A DNA stretch of 42,743 nucleotides, taken from contig CANJSS010000008.1 in the NCBI GenBank assembly GCA_947476955.1, positions 1 through 42,743 of the forward strand, given 5' to 3'. The first letter of the stretch is position 1. The number at the start of each line of letters is the position of its first letter. This stretch comes from Flavobacteriales bacterium. GTDB taxonomy: Bacteria > Bacteroidota > Bacteroidia > Flavobacteriales_D > Crocinitomicaceae. The notes below the pieces were generated by a model. That model did not search any database. It was given only the letters and a program-made list of their open reading frames with translations, and had not been told where the DNA came from. A program made the translations under genes and the position numbers. Positions 8,772 through 18,280 of the stretch are shown here, in pieces.

Positions 8772-11063
8772 TTGAAATCAATTAAACAGTATCTACTTTT
8801 TTTCATTGGTGGTTTTTTCTGCACGATTGCGCAAGGACAGGATCGAGTTGGCCTAGTTTTAAGTGGTGGTGGCGCTTCCGGACTTGCTCATATTGGCGTT
8901 TTGAAAGCGTTAGAAGAAAAAGGAATTCCTATAGATTTCATTACTGGAACTTCTGCAGGAGCGCTCGTAGGATCCATGTATGCTGCCGGATATAGCCCGG
9001 AAGAAATTGAAGCGTATGTTTTAAGTGAAGCTTTTCAATTAATGACTGCCGGGAAATTAAAATCTAGTCAACGTTATATATATAAAGAAGAAGAACAGCA
9101 CGCAGGTTTAATTGACCTTTCATTCTCAAGGGATAGTATTTTAAAAAAATCCCTGCCTACAAATTTTATTTCTTCCTCCTATCTAGATTTTGAAATGCTA
9201 AAAATTTTGGGAGCAACTGGCGAAGCAAGTGGTAACGATTTCAATAATTTATTCATTCCTTTTCGATGCGTAGCTTCCGATATTGTGCTTAAAAAAAGCG
9301 TTGTTTTTTCAAAAGGAAATTTAAACCAGGCTGTCAGAGCATCTATGACTTACCCTTTTTATTTGAATCCAATTCGAATTGAAAATGTTTTATATTTTGA
9401 TGGTGGATTATACAATAATTTTCCTGCAGATGTTATGTACCGGGATTTCGATCCTGATTTTATTATTGGCAGTAATGTTTCCTTGAATGCTATGCCGCCA
9501 ATGGAAAATGATTTAATCAGCCAAGTAACAAATATGCTGGTTACCTTTTCTGATTTCAATCTACCATGTGATGAAGGTGTTTTAATTCAACCGAATACAA
9601 AGTTAACAACCTTCGATTTTGAAAATGCGGCTGACGCAATTAAAAGTGGCTACGACGAAACTATTAAAAAAATTGACGCAATTTATGGCCATGTTCAACG
9701 GCGTGTAACCAAGGAAGAACTTACCGAGAAAAGATTGAAATTCCGAGCAAATATTAAGGATATTACTATTTCATCTTTATCGAATAATTTGAATACTAAA
9801 AAAGGCATCACATTTGCACAAAAATCAATGCTGAACTATAGAAAAAAAGAAATCATCGATTTGGAGCAGTTGGAAAAACGTTATTATCGGTTGTACGCTA
9901 CTAATCAAATCGATTTCATTTATCCCATTTTACAATTAAAAAGCGATTCAACCTACAATTTGGATTTAGAAATACGAAAAGCGAAAGATTTTAAATTAGA
10001 CGTAGGCGGACATTTTTCTTCGCGTGCCGTTAATACAGGTTATTTAGGAATTACCTATCGAACGCTTGGAAAGACTGCAACATCAATTCATGCCTCTTCC
10101 TACTTCGGTAAATTTTATGGTTCTGGTAAATTACGGTATACAGTGGAAATACCATCTGTATTTCCTATTTCTGTCTCAGCTTATTTCGTTCTAAATCGTT
10201 GGGATTATTTCCGTAGTTTCTCCACCTTTTTTGAAGATGTAAAGCCATCCTTTCTTGTGCAAAATGAAATGTACTATGGTATAAAATTGAACCATCCAAT
10301 TGGAAACACCACCAAAAGTTCCTTGGACTTTAGAATTTTTAACTTGGAGGATGATTATTACCAAACGGAGGACTTTACGAATAAAGATACTTCGGATCTC
10401 ACCAGTTTTAATGGTTCTTCAGTGAGCTGGGAATTTGTCAAAAACTCCTTGAACCGAAAACAATTTTCTTCCTCAGGGCACTTTTTACGATTCAAAATCA
10501 GATATGTAAATGGTTATGAAAAAAGTATTCCAGGCTCAACTTCCTTTACAGAAGCGATTCAGGAAAAAAATCACCAATGGTTTAATTTATCGACCGAATT
10601 TCAAAGTTTTTTAATCGATAATTCTATTTTCCACCTCGGCATTCATGGCAATGGAATGCTCACAAGCCAATCCCTTTTTTCCAATTATACGGCAAGTTTA
10701 CTTTCCATGACTTCCTTTTCACTTGTGCCAGATGCTGAAACATACTTTCTTCCAGAATACCGCTCACCCCAATATGTTTCTGGCGGTTTGAATTTAGTGT
10801 TTACAGTTAGGAAAAGCTTAGATTTCAGGGTGGATGCCTATTACTTTCAACCTTTTGTTGTGCTTCAAAAAAATTCGGATGGAACCCCGAGTTATTCAAA
10901 ACCCTTCAAAGGAAATTCATTTATTGGTTCAACAAGTTTAATTTACCATTCTATTCTAGGTCCTATACGCGCTACGCTAAATTATTTTCCAAAACAATTG
11001 AATCCGTTCGCCTTTCAAATTAGTTATGGATTCATTTTGTTTAACGAACGAGCTATCCGTTAA
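8772..11063 (+). CDS. Patatin-like phospholipase with C-terminal outer-membrane barrel
   Basis: Predicted outer-membrane lipase/esterase of 763 aa resembling the PlpD type: a patatin domain, then a POTRA-like linker and a BamA/surface-antigen beta-barrel. The TTG start at 8772 is chosen because it begins a good signal peptide ([20 protein letters not shown]) just downstream of a promoter box; the upstream part of the open frame overlaps the divergent gene. The oxyanion loop is SGGGASG, the nucleophile is Ser61 in GTSAG, and the dyad Asp210 is in DGG, so the active site is intact. Residues about 320-400 fit a single POTRA. From about 420 onward there are alternating amphipathic strands. Lysophospholipase activity and display of the patatin domain in the periplasm are inferred from family members. 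Confidence 0.9.
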   Translation: MKSIKQYLLFFIGGFFCTIAQGQDRVGLVLSGGGASGLAHIGVLKALEEKGIPIDFITGTSAGALVGSMYAAGYSPEEIEAYVLSEAFQLMTAGKLKSSQRYIYKEEEQHAGLIDLSFSRDSILKKSLPTNFISSSYLDFEMLKILGATGEASGNDFNNLFIPFRCVASDIVLKKSVVFSKGNLNQAVRASMTYPFYLNPIRIENVLYFDGGLYNNFPADVMYRDFDPDFIIGSNVSLNAMPPMENDLISQVTNMLVTFSDFNLPCDEGVLIQPNTKLTTFDFENAADAIKSGYDETIKKIDAIYGHVQRRVTKEELTEKRLKFRANIKDITISSLSNNLNTKKGITFAQKSMLNYRKKEIIDLEQLEKRYYRLYATNQIDFIYPILQLKSDSTYNLDLEIRKAKDFKLDVGGHFSSRAVNTGYLGITYRTLGKTATSIHASSYFGKFYGSGKLRYTVEIPSVFPISVSAYFVLNRWDYFRSFSTFFEDVKPSFLVQNEMYYGIKLNHPIGNTTKSSLDFRIFNLEDDYYQTEDFTNKDTSDLTSFNGSSVSWEFVKNSLNRKQFSSSGHFLRFKIRYVNGYEKSIPGSTSFTEAIQEKNHQWFNLSTEFQSFLIDNSIFHLGIHGNGMLTSQSLFSNYTASLLSMTSFSLVPDAETYFLPEYRSPQYVSGGLNLVFTVRKSLDFRVDAYYFQPFVVLQKNSDGTPSYSKPFKGNSFIGSTSLIYHSILGPIRATLNYFPKQLNPFAFQISYGFILFNERAIR

Positions 11064-11077
11064 TCAGAAACCTTAGT

Positions 11078-11085
11078 TATCTTTG
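11078..11085 (+). promoter_or_regulatory. -7 promoter box for VOC protein gene
   Basis: TATCTTTG matches TAnnTTTG exactly and ends 7 nt before the ATG at 11093. Transcription would start at or within a few bases of the start codon. Confidence 0.5.
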
Positions 11086-11092
11086 TCTTGTG

Positions 11093-12169
11093 ATGAAAAA
11101 TATGAAAACAATTATCTGTGGAATTCAACAAATGGGAATTGGTGTTCCTAATGTTACTGAAAGTTGGAAATGGTATCGGAAATTCTTTGGCGTAAATGTC
11201 AAAGTTTTTGAAGAAGCTGCAGAAGCTCCACTAATGACAAGATACACAGGTGGCGTTGTGCATTCACGAACTGCAACTCTTGCTTTAAGCATGGAAGGCG
11301 GTGGTGGATTTGAAATTTGGCAATTTACCAGCAGAAATACCGAAAAAGCGAGTTTTGAAGTCCAACTTGGTGATTATGGTTTGTACGCATGTAAAATAAA
11401 ATCCCGCGATGTTGCAGCAAGTTACGCCTATTTTAAAAGCAATGGAGCAAAAATAATTGGTGCATTATCCAAAAATCCAAATGGGGAACCAACTTTTTAT
11501 GTGGAAGATCCAAACGGAAATTTATTTCAAATAGTGTCGGGTCGCGGATACTTTTCGAATACAAAACACCCTTCATTTTGCGGAGGTGTTGCTGGCAGTA
11601 TTATTGGTGTAAGTGATATTTCGAATGCATTAAAATTGTACAGAGATATTTTGGGATATTCCGTTTCAGAATATGATGTAGAAGGTGCTTTCGAAGATTT
11701 CGCATCTATTCCTGCAGGAGAAGGTCGTTTTAGAAGAATTTTATTAACCCATCCAGAGCCAAGAAAAGGCCCGTTTGCAAAATTATTAGGTCCTACCGAA
11801 ATTGAGTTGGTGCAAGCTATAGATCGAACCGATGTAAGAAGAATTTTTGAAAATCGGTTCTGGGGAGATTGGGGATTTATTCACCTTTGTTTCGATATTC
11901 AAGGAATGGATCAATTAAAAGAAGCATGCGAATCAAATGGTTTCCCTTTCACGGTTGATAGTTCCGATACATTTGATATGGGCGAAGCTGGTGGGAGATT
12001 TTCATATATCGAAGATACAGATGGAACATGGATTGAATTTGTAGAAACACACAAAGTTCCAATTCTAAAAAAATGGGGATGGTACATTAACCTGAAAAAT
12101 AAAAAACCAGGGAAACACCTGCCAAATTGGATGCTAAGAGTGATGGGATTAAACAAAGTGAAAGATTAG
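11093..12169 (+). CDS. Two-domain VOC (glyoxalase/bleomycin-resistance) family protein
   Basis: Cytoplasmic 358-aa protein made of two VOC modules, about residues 6-145 and 165-317, each showing the beta-alpha-beta-beta-beta pattern (MGIGVPNVTESWKWYRKFFG, and IIGVSDISNALKLYRDILGY). Such proteins include metal-dependent dioxygenases, isomerases and lyases. The usual first-strand His ligands are missing in both modules (Gln-Met and Ile-Ile at those places). In module 2 a His (FIHLCFD) and a Glu (IEFVE) remain; in module 1 a Glu (FEIWQF) remains. Metal binding is therefore uncertain and no substrate can be named. It is not recognisably 4-hydroxyphenylpyruvate dioxygenase, which has a C-terminal three-ligand site. 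Alternative starts are GTG 11090 and ATG 11102. Confidence 0.82.
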   Translation: MKNMKTIICGIQQMGIGVPNVTESWKWYRKFFGVNVKVFEEAAEAPLMTRYTGGVVHSRTATLALSMEGGGGFEIWQFTSRNTEKASFEVQLGDYGLYACKIKSRDVAASYAYFKSNGAKIIGALSKNPNGEPTFYVEDPNGNLFQIVSGRGYFSNTKHPSFCGGVAGSIIGVSDISNALKLYRDILGYSVSEYDVEGAFEDFASIPAGEGRFRRILLTHPEPRKGPFAKLLGPTEIELVQAIDRTDVRRIFENRFWGDWGFIHLCFDIQGMDQLKEACESNGFPFTVDSSDTFDMGEAGGRFSYIEDTDGTWIEFVETHKVPILKKWGWYINLKNKKPGKHLPNWMLRVMGLNKVKD

Positions 12170-12224
12170 AACGTTCCTTTTTTTGATCTCAAGGTTTTAA
12201 GCGACCCAGCTATTTAGTAAACTG

Positions 12225-12256
12225 TTGTTTCTAGCAACTAAATTTGTGTATATTTG
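12225..12256 (+). promoter_or_regulatory. Bipartite promoter for lipoprotein gene
   Basis: TTG (12225-12227), a 21-bp gap, then TATATTTG (12249-12256), an exact match to the Bacteroidota TTG / TAnnTTTG arrangement. It lies 21 nt upstream of the ATG at 12278. The TTG is within a small GTTG...CAAC inverted repeat. Confidence 0.62.
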
Positions 12257-12277
12257 AATTCTATTCTGATTAAAATT

Positions 12278-13435
12278 ATGAAACATTTTTTCACCTTATT
12301 GTTACCAACGATTATTTTAGCTAGTCTTCTTTCTTCTTGCAATGAGAAAATTAATTTAATCGGCGATTTTACGGAAACAGCTGTCGTTTATGGCTTATTG
12401 GATAAATCGGATTCCATTCACTTTATTAAAATCAACAGAGCATTTATCGGCCCTGGAAACTCTCTTGAAATTGCTCAGATTCCCGATTCGAACTATTTTA
12501 ATCAAGTGGACGCAACAATTACAGAGGTTATTAATGGATCAGAAATTCGTCAATGGGAGCTGAAAGATTCTATCCTAGAAAACAAAGAAACAAATGGTGT
12601 GTTTTTTGCGCCAACTCAAAAGGTTTATTACTTTAAAACCAAAATATGCAAAGCAGATGGAACGCAACAATTAAATTCTGCTTTCCCTTCCGATTTATTA
12701 AATTCTTTAAATAGTTTAGCGAAATACAAATTAGAAATTTCGGTGAATGGTGGCGAATTTGAGGTGTCTGGCGAAACAGAGATTGTTGGTTCGCTTAGCG
12801 CTTCAGCAGAACTACAAAATTTCCGTTTTGATTTTATTGACAACAATGGAGATTATTCTCAAAGTGGCATAACTACGACGGTAGGAAGTCCAGATTTAGG
12901 TAAAAGCTACATTGTGAATACATCATTGGAGGTGAACTTTGAAGAAATTATTCAAAGTACCCTTGAAGTAAACTTGAAGTCTTTTAGCTGGAATCTGGGA
13001 GAATCAGATATTGAACCTGGAAGCTCAAAAAGCTTTACGATGAATGGCCAGACATTTTTTGATTTAATCAAATCTAACGTTACATCAAATCCATTGATTA
13101 CCAAAAGAAGAATGAAATCCATTAAAGTAATAACAATTGGTGGGTCAGAGGATCTTTCGAATTATATGGCAGTCAATAAACCAAGTTCTAGTTTGGCACA
13201 AAATAAACCGACATTTACAAATTTAACGGCATCCGGTGACCACCGTGCAATAGGCATTTTTTCATCCAGATACACGCGTACTATAGAAAAATTATATATC
13301 AATCCTTCGAATACCAGTTTGCGCATGATGACGGTAGAAACGGTGGTAGAATTATGTAAAGGTGCTATTACAGGTCAACTGCTATTCTGTAGCCAACATC
13401 CTGCAGATCTTGGATTAAATTATGCTTGTCCGTGA
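12278..13435 (+). CDS. Predicted lipoprotein of unknown function
   Basis: Envelope lipoprotein of 385 aa. The ATG at 12278 is chosen because it begins a lipoprotein signal with lipobox LLSSC (Cys21) and sits behind a good promoter; an upstream in-frame TTG overlaps the promoter box. The rest is predicted beta-rich and soluble, with a motif near the N-terminus (VVYGLLDKSDSIHFIKINRAF) reminiscent of DUF4249-type Bacteroidota lipoproteins, which I cannot confirm. There is no enzyme motif. Two short Cys-containing segments near the C-terminus (VELCKGA, LLFCSQHPADLGLNYACP) could form disulphides in the periplasm or at the surface. Confidence 0.85.
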   Translation: MKHFFTLLLPTIILASLLSSCNEKINLIGDFTETAVVYGLLDKSDSIHFIKINRAFIGPGNSLEIAQIPDSNYFNQVDATITEVINGSEIRQWELKDSILENKETNGVFFAPTQKVYYFKTKICKADGTQQLNSAFPSDLLNSLNSLAKYKLEISVNGGEFEVSGETEIVGSLSASAELQNFRFDFIDNNGDYSQSGITTTVGSPDLGKSYIVNTSLEVNFEEIIQSTLEVNLKSFSWNLGESDIEPGSSKSFTMNGQTFFDLIKSNVTSNPLITKRRMKSIKVITIGGSEDLSNYMAVNKPSSSLAQNKPTFTNLTASGDHRAIGIFSSRYTRTIEKLYINPSNTSLRMMTVETVVELCKGAITGQLLFCSQHPADLGLNYACP

Positions 13436-13485
13436 TTTTTTTAACTAGATTTCTTCAAAATACAATATAAAATTCAGTCTTTTTG

Positions 13486-13493
13486 TACCTTTA
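13486..13493 (+). promoter_or_regulatory. -7 promoter box for priA
   Basis: TACCTTTA has one mismatch to TAnnTTTG and ends 4 nt before the priA ATG, the same placement as at several other genes here. Confidence 0.4.
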
Positions 13494-13497
13494 GCGC

Positions 13498-15984
13498 ATG
13501 GCTGAAAGGAAAACTTTCTTTGTTAACGTAATTCTACCAATTCCCATTCATAAGGAATTCACCTACCGTGTGCCTTTCGAAATGAATTCGTCCATTTGCA
13601 TTGGCGGTAGAGTGGTTGTTCCTTTCGGGAAATCAAAATTACTTACCGGAATTGTTACCAAAATAACAGAAACTGCTCCAACGGATTACCAAGCAAAATA
13701 CGTGGAGCATGTTTTGGACGATGAACCAATAATCACGAAAGAACAATACCATTTCTGGCAATGGATTTCCAGTTATTACCTCGCACCAATCGGCGATGTT
13801 ATGAATGCTGCTCTTCCTTCCAATTTCAAACTTGCAAGCGAAACGAAAATTGTTTTGCACCCAGACTATGATGGAAAAATAGACCATTTGGACGCGCGTG
13901 AATTGCAAATTGTTGAAACGCTAGAAATCCGAGAAGTGTTGGATTTGAAAGAACTTTCTGAAATAATTGGAATTAAAACCGTTCAACCAATCATAAAAAA
14001 ATTAATGGACCGGCGAATTGTGCTGTCCAAAGAAGAATTGAACGATAAATTCGTTGCCAAAACAGCCGTATATATTATTTTGGATGAATCCATAACATCC
14101 GAACAACAATTGAATACCGTTATCTCAACTCTGGAACAAAAAAAAACAGGAGAAAAGCAATTGGAAGTGCTGTTAACCATTTTGAAAGAAGGGAATTATT
14201 CTCAAAATTCTTTGCAAAAACCAGTTCTCAGAAAAGATCTTCTGGAAATGGGACTTTCTGCTTCTACCATCAATACCTTAGAGAAAAACAGCATAATTCA
14301 GCAAAAACGCATTTCAATATCTCGATTCGATCTGAAAAATGATCCGCAGTTTGAGTTTAAAAAACTATCAGAAGGACAATATAAAGCGCTGGAAGAAATA
14401 AAAGAATCCTTCGAAAAACATACTACAACACTGCTACATGGTGTTACTGGTTCTGGAAAAACGGAGATTTATGTTCAATTAATTCAGGAACAACTAGATT
14501 TAGGCAAACAAGTGCTATTTCTTCTGCCAGAAATCGCTTTAACAACCCAATTGATTCAACGACTTTCTGCTTATTTTGGTGAACAAGTTGGCGTTTACCA
14601 TTCTAAATTCAACCAAAATGAGCGCGTTGAAATTTGGAACCATGTATTGAATAACAACCCGAATCGATTCCGGATAATACTCGGTGCGCGTTCCTCTGTA
14701 TTTCTACCTTTTAGAGAACTTGGACTTATAATAATTGACGAAGAACACGAATCTAGTTTCAAACAATATGACCCTTCACCTCGCTACAATGCACGTGACG
14801 CTGCAATAGTATTGGCGCATTATTACAAAGCAAAAGTTTTGTTGGGTTCTGCCACACCGGCTTTGGAAACGTATTACAACGCCAAAAATGATAAATACGG
14901 ATTTGTTGAATTGAAGGACCGTTTTGGCGGACTGCGATTACCAGAAATATTTTGTGCCGATGTCAAAAAAGAACGCCGCCAAAAAAGTATGAATTCGCAC
15001 TTTACCGCTTATTTGATTGATTCGATGCGCGAGGTATTGAATAAAAAAGAACAAATAATTTTATTTCAAAACCGCAGAGGCTATACACCTCTATGGAGTT
15101 GTGAGATTTGTAATTGGACACCAAAATGCAAAAATTGCGATGTATCTCTTACCTACCACAAACAAACCAATAGTTTAAAATGCCACTATTGCAGTTTTTC
15201 GTCCCCGCCCATTGGATCTTGCGCCTGCTGCGGATCAAATCGTTTGAAAATGATTGGTTTCGGAACTGAGAAAGTAGAAGATGAATTAGCTTTGATTTTT
15301 CCTGAAAGCACAATCAAAAGATTAGATTTGGATAGCACACGTTCTAAAAATGCATACGAAACAATCCTTTCAGAATTTGAAAGCAGAAAAGTTGATATTC
15401 TAATTGGAACACAAATGGTTACAAAAGGTCTCGATTTTGACAATGTTAGCTTAGTTGGAATTCTAGATGCAGATATGTTGTTAAATCGTCCAGATTTCAG
15501 AGCATTTGAACGCGCTTACCATTTAATGTCACAAGTTGCTGGAAGATCTGGTAGAAAAGGGAAACGTGGAAGCGTAATCATCCAGACTGGCGATCCAGAA
15601 CATTGGGTAATTCAGCGCGTAATAGAGCATGATTACATTGGATTCTACGAAAATGAAATCATCGAAAGGAAGAATTTTTTCTATCCGCCGTTTTTCAAAA
15701 TCATAGAATTTACCCTGAAGCATAAAGATGAAAATTTAGTCGATAAAGCGGCCATAGAATTTGCAAATTCCTTGCGAGAAGTATTTAAGGAACGGGTAAT
15801 AGGTCCTGAATTTCCAATTGTTCGACGCATTCAAAACTTGTATTTAAAATCCATCAAATTAAAAGTAGAAAAAGATATTTCAGATAAAAAAATAAAGGAA
15901 CGCATTCAGCAACTAATTGATGCTTTCTATGGCGTTCCTTTAAACAGATCGATTCGAATTGTTGTAGATGTTGATCCCGCTTAA
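13498..15984 (+). CDS. priA: Primosomal replication-restart helicase PriA
   Basis: 3'-to-5' DNA helicase that recognises stalled forks and reloads the replisome. It has 828 aa, longer than E. coli PriA (732) as in other Bacteroidota. The N-terminal 3'-DNA-binding domain begins [19 protein letters not shown] winged-helix region follows, then the SF2 helicase core with Walker [10 protein letters not shown] (about 315-323) and Walker B DEEH (Asp414-His417), and the aromatic-rich loop ([16 protein letters not shown]). A zinc-binding insertion with eight cysteines in four pairs (about 535-578, CEIC, CKNC, CHYC, CACC) lies between helicase lobes, then motifs V and VI ([24 protein letters not shown]). 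All key motifs are intact. Its TAA overlaps the stop of the convergent sigma-factor gene within TTAA. Confidence 0.97.
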   Translation: MAERKTFFVNVILPIPIHKEFTYRVPFEMNSSICIGGRVVVPFGKSKLLTGIVTKITETAPTDYQAKYVEHVLDDEPIITKEQYHFWQWISSYYLAPIGDVMNAALPSNFKLASETKIVLHPDYDGKIDHLDARELQIVETLEIREVLDLKELSEIIGIKTVQPIIKKLMDRRIVLSKEELNDKFVAKTAVYIILDESITSEQQLNTVISTLEQKKTGEKQLEVLLTILKEGNYSQNSLQKPVLRKDLLEMGLSASTINTLEKNSIIQQKRISISRFDLKNDPQFEFKKLSEGQYKALEEIKESFEKHTTTLLHGVTGSGKTEIYVQLIQEQLDLGKQVLFLLPEIALTTQLIQRLSAYFGEQVGVYHSKFNQNERVEIWNHVLNNNPNRFRIILGARSSVFLPFRELGLIIIDEEHESSFKQYDPSPRYNARDAAIVLAHYYKAKVLLGSATPALETYYNAKNDKYGFVELKDRFGGLRLPEIFCADVKKERRQKSMNSHFTAYLIDSMREVLNKKEQIILFQNRRGYTPLWSCEICNWTPKCKNCDVSLTYHKQTNSLKCHYCSFSSPPIGSCACCGSNRLKMIGFGTEKVEDELALIFPESTIKRLDLDSTRSKNAYETILSEFESRKVDILIGTQMVTKGLDFDNVSLVGILDADMLLNRPDFRAFERAYHLMSQVAGRSGRKGKRGSVIIQTGDPEHWVIQRVIEHDYIGFYENEIIERKNFFYPPFFKIIEFTLKHKDENLVDKAAIEFANSLREVFKERVIGPEFPIVRRIQNLYLKSIKLKVEKDISDKKIKERIQQLIDAFYGVPLNRSIRIVVDVDPA

Positions 15985-16850
15985 CCTAGGTATGATTTTA
16001 GCATCCGGCTTCGGGAGGTATGCTTCAACCTTCGAATTGCTTTTTCTTTAATTTGACGAACGCGCTCTCGTGTAAGGTCAAAACGCTCGCCAATTTCTTC
16101 TAATGTCAACGGATATTTTCCGTTTAGTCCATAATATAATCTTATAACATCGCCTTCTCGCTGCGTAAGCGTGGAAAGAGAACGTTCTATATCTTTGCGC
16201 AAAGATTCTACAACCAATTCGTTTTCGGGACCTGGCAGTGAATCATTCAATAAAACATCGTACATACTCGAAGAAGATTCATCTCCTTCTACTAGCGGCG
16301 CGTCCATCGAAATATGCCGACCCGTATTTGCGAGAGATTGCTTTACTTCTTCTGTCGAGCAATCTAAATATTCTGCTAATTCATCTGCCGACGGCGGTCG
16401 CTCAAATTTTTGTTCCAATTCCGAAAAAGCACGATTTATTTTATTGATTGTGCCAATTTTGTTCAATGGTAAACGCACAATTCGCGCTTGTTCCGCCAAT
16501 GCTTGTAATATAGACTGACGAATCCACCAAACAGCATAGGAAATGAATTTAAAACCACGCGTTTCATCAAAACGCTCTGCTGCCTTAATCAAACCCAGAT
16601 TTCCCTCGTTAATAAGGTCAGGTAAGGATAATCCTTGATTTTGATACTGTTTCGAAACAGAAACTACGAATCGTAAATTTGATTTTGTTAAACGTTCTAA
16701 AGCTGCTCTATCTCCTGCTTTAATTTTTTTTGCAAGTTCAACTTCTTCTTCAGCGGATATTAATTCTACTCGACCAATTTCTTGCAGGTATTTATCAAGA
16801 GATGCTGTCTCCCGATTGGTCACTTGTTTTGTAATTTTTAGTTGTCTCAT
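15981..16850 (-). CDS. rpoD: Primary sigma factor RpoD/SigA, Bacteroidota type
   Basis: Housekeeping RNA polymerase sigma subunit of 289 aa. It is short because it has no region 1.1 and no non-conserved insert, as in the sigma-ABfr factors that read TTG / TAnnTTTG promoters. Region 1.2 ([20 protein letters not shown]), region 2 ([35 protein letters not shown], then [15 protein letters not shown]), region 3 ([13 protein letters not shown]) and region 4 with the helix-turn-helix ([20 protein letters not shown]) are all present. The start codon fits the family N-terminus ([10 protein letters not shown]). The gene runs convergent to priA with a 4-bp overlap of stop codons. The presence of this sigma factor supports the promoter calls made throughout the window. 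Confidence 0.95.
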   Translation of the reverse strand: MRQLKITKQVTNRETASLDKYLQEIGRVELISAEEEVELAKKIKAGDRAALERLTKSNLRFVVSVSKQYQNQGLSLPDLINEGNLGLIKAAERFDETRGFKFISYAVWWIRQSILQALAEQARIVRLPLNKIGTINKINRAFSELEQKFERPPSADELAEYLDCSTEEVKQSLANTGRHISMDAPLVEGDESSSSMYDVLLNDSLPGPENELVVESLRKDIERSLSTLTQREGDVIRLYYGLNGKYPLTLEEIGERFDLTRERVRQIKEKAIRRLKHTSRSRMLKSYLG

Positions 16851-16959
16851 GTTCGTACTTTTTTCTGTTTGTACTACTCTTTGTAACTCGGCTTCTGTAG
16901 TTCAATATAGCAATTAGTTGGTTAACAACCATATAAATTAACTTTAATTTACAATTAAA

Positions 16960-16993
16960 TGAATATTCGGTAGTAATGACTGAATATTCGGTA
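16960..16993. repeat. Tandem 13-bp repeat with 21-bp period (operator-like)
   Basis: TGAATATTCGGTA occurs twice, at 16960-16972 and 16981-16993. Each copy contains the 8-bp palindrome GAATATTC, and the 21-bp period places both on the same helix face. The pair lies between the divergent sigma-factor and phosphatase genes, about 40 bp upstream of the phosphatase -7 box, so it may bind a dimeric regulator. Confidence 0.5.
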
Positions 16994-17032
16994 AACTTCC
17001 TTTATTAACGTGAACTTGAAATTAAGTTTCAT

Positions 17033-17040
17033 TACTTTTG
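17033..17040 (+). promoter_or_regulatory. -7 promoter box for phosphatase gene
   Basis: TACTTTTG matches TAnnTTTG exactly and ends 4 nt before the ATG at 17045. A TTG at 17016-17018 is only 14 bp upstream, short for a -33 element. Confidence 0.52.
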
Positions 17041-17044
17041 TGTG

Positions 17045-17515
17045 ATGAAAATATTAATGGTCTGTTTAGGAAATATTTGTCGCTCCCCTATTGCGGAAGG
17101 AATTCTTCGTTCTAAAACAGAATTAAAAGGAATGGATATTTTTATCGATTCTGCAGGGACAATTGATCGCCATGCGGGAGAAAGACCAGATTCGCGTATG
17201 CGGCAAACAGCAAAATCATTCGGTGTAAATATAGATAACCTGCGTTCAAGAAAAATAGAACTTATTGATTTTGAGAAATTTGATCAAATATACGTGATGG
17301 ATTCAAGTAACTATACCAATGTTTGTGCCTTAACGAATTCTGAAACCTTTAAAAATAAAGTGAAATTGATTCTAAATGAATTGGAGCCAGGAAAAGATTT
17401 GGAAGTTCCAGATCCATACTTTGGCGGAGAACAAGGATTTATAGATGTGTTCCATTTATTAGACGCAGCGACAGACAAAATAATTGAAAAAATACTAACG
17501 AATGGAAAACGATAA
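17045..17515 (+). CDS. Low-molecular-weight protein tyrosine phosphatase
   Basis: Cytoplasmic phosphatase of 156 aa that removes phosphate from phosphotyrosine through a cysteinyl intermediate. The P-loop CLGNICRSP begins at Cys7, with Arg13 and Ser14 in place, and the general-acid Asp is in VPDPYFGG (near residue 123). These are the full catalytic set, and the length is typical of the family. The ATG at 17045 is preferred over the overlapping GTG at 17042 because homologues start close to the P-loop. There is no adjacent tyrosine kinase or capsule cluster, so the target is unknown; arsenate reductases of the same fold carry a different Cys arrangement. It overlaps the following methylase gene by 14 bp, indicating co-transcription. 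Confidence 0.93.
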   Translation: MKILMVCLGNICRSPIAEGILRSKTELKGMDIFIDSAGTIDRHAGERPDSRMRQTAKSFGVNIDNLRSRKIELIDFEKFDQIYVMDSSNYTNVCALTNSETFKNKVKLILNELEPGKDLEVPDPYFGGEQGFIDVFHLLDAATDKIIEKILTNGKR

Positions 17516-18224
17516 AGGTAAAATTTACATGATCCCCAATACACTTGGAGGTGAATCAATAAATGATATTATCCCGCAGATTGTTGCAGAAACAGCTATA
17601 CGACTTCGTGCATTTGCGGTAGAAGATATTAAATCTGCCCGTAGGTTGTTGCGTAAAATTGACCGTGAATTTCCAATTGATGAAGCAGAATTTTTCTTTC
17701 TAAACAAGCATACAGCGATTGAGGATTTGCAAACGATTTTAAAGGTAGTTGGGCGCGGACAAGATATTGGCGTAATTTCAGAAGCAGGTTGTCCTGGAAT
17801 TGCAGATCCGGGTGCAGAATTAGTTGCGATGGCGCACCAAAGAAAAATACAAATTGTTCCCCTAGTTGGTCCTTCCTCTATTTTATTAGCTTTGATTGCT
17901 AGCGGTTTTTCAGGGCAAACATTTACATTTCATGGATATTTACCAAAAGAACGCAAGGATCGTATTCGTAAATTGAAAGATTTTGAGGGCGATGCAAGAA
18001 GGACAGGCTACACGCACATTTTTATGGATACCCCTTTTCGAAATATGAATGTTTTGGATGATATGCTGAACGAACTTGCAGATACAACTATGTTGTGCAT
18101 TGCTTCAAATATTACAATGCAATACGAAACAATTCAAACGATGACGGTGAAAGACTGGCGAGAAAATGCGTATGATATTTCGAAGGTTCCAGCACTGTTT
18201 TTAATTGGAAATGCGCAGGTTTAA
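17502..18224 (+). CDS. RsmI-like tetrapyrrole-methylase-fold SAM methyltransferase
   Basis: Predicted SAM-dependent methyltransferase of 240 aa, of the tetrapyrrole methylase/RsmI superfamily. RsmI makes the 2'-O-methyl of C1402 in 16S rRNA. Visible motifs are GKIYMIPNTLGG at the N-terminus, SEAGCPGIADPGAELV (about 103-118, matching the RsmI SDAG-PGISDPG loop), LVGPSSILLALIASG and a C-terminal ALFLIGNAQ. The N-terminal YVVATPIGNL signature of true RsmI is changed here and the C-terminal extension is absent, so it is probably the shorter paralogue common in this phylum and its substrate is uncertain. It begins inside the phosphatase gene (14-bp overlap) and is followed by a terminator shared with the convergent djlA-like gene. 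Confidence 0.85.
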   Translation: MENDKGKIYMIPNTLGGESINDIIPQIVAETAIRLRAFAVEDIKSARRLLRKIDREFPIDEAEFFFLNKHTAIEDLQTILKVVGRGQDIGVISEAGCPGIADPGAELVAMAHQRKIQIVPLVGPSSILLALIASGFSGQTFTFHGYLPKERKDRIRKLKDFEGDARRTGYTHIFMDTPFRNMNVLDDMLNELADTTMLCIASNITMQYETIQTMTVKDWRENAYDISKVPALFLIGNAQV

Positions 18225-18248
18225 AAGAAAAGAAATATGCCTATTATG

Positions 18249-18280
18249 AAAATCCGAAGCCAGCGTTTTAGGATTTTTTT
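18249..18280. terminator. Terminator between convergent methylase and djlA-like genes
   Basis: AAAATCC (18249-18255) pairs with GGATTTT (18271-18277) around a 15-nt loop, followed by a T-run on the plus strand. The stem is only 7 bp, so strength is moderate; it may serve both strands. Confidence 0.6.

Noticed and set aside
16171-16518. 115-codon open frame on the plus strand within the sigma-factor gene
   Set aside because: Antisense to a highly conserved coding sequence; no start signal or domain.
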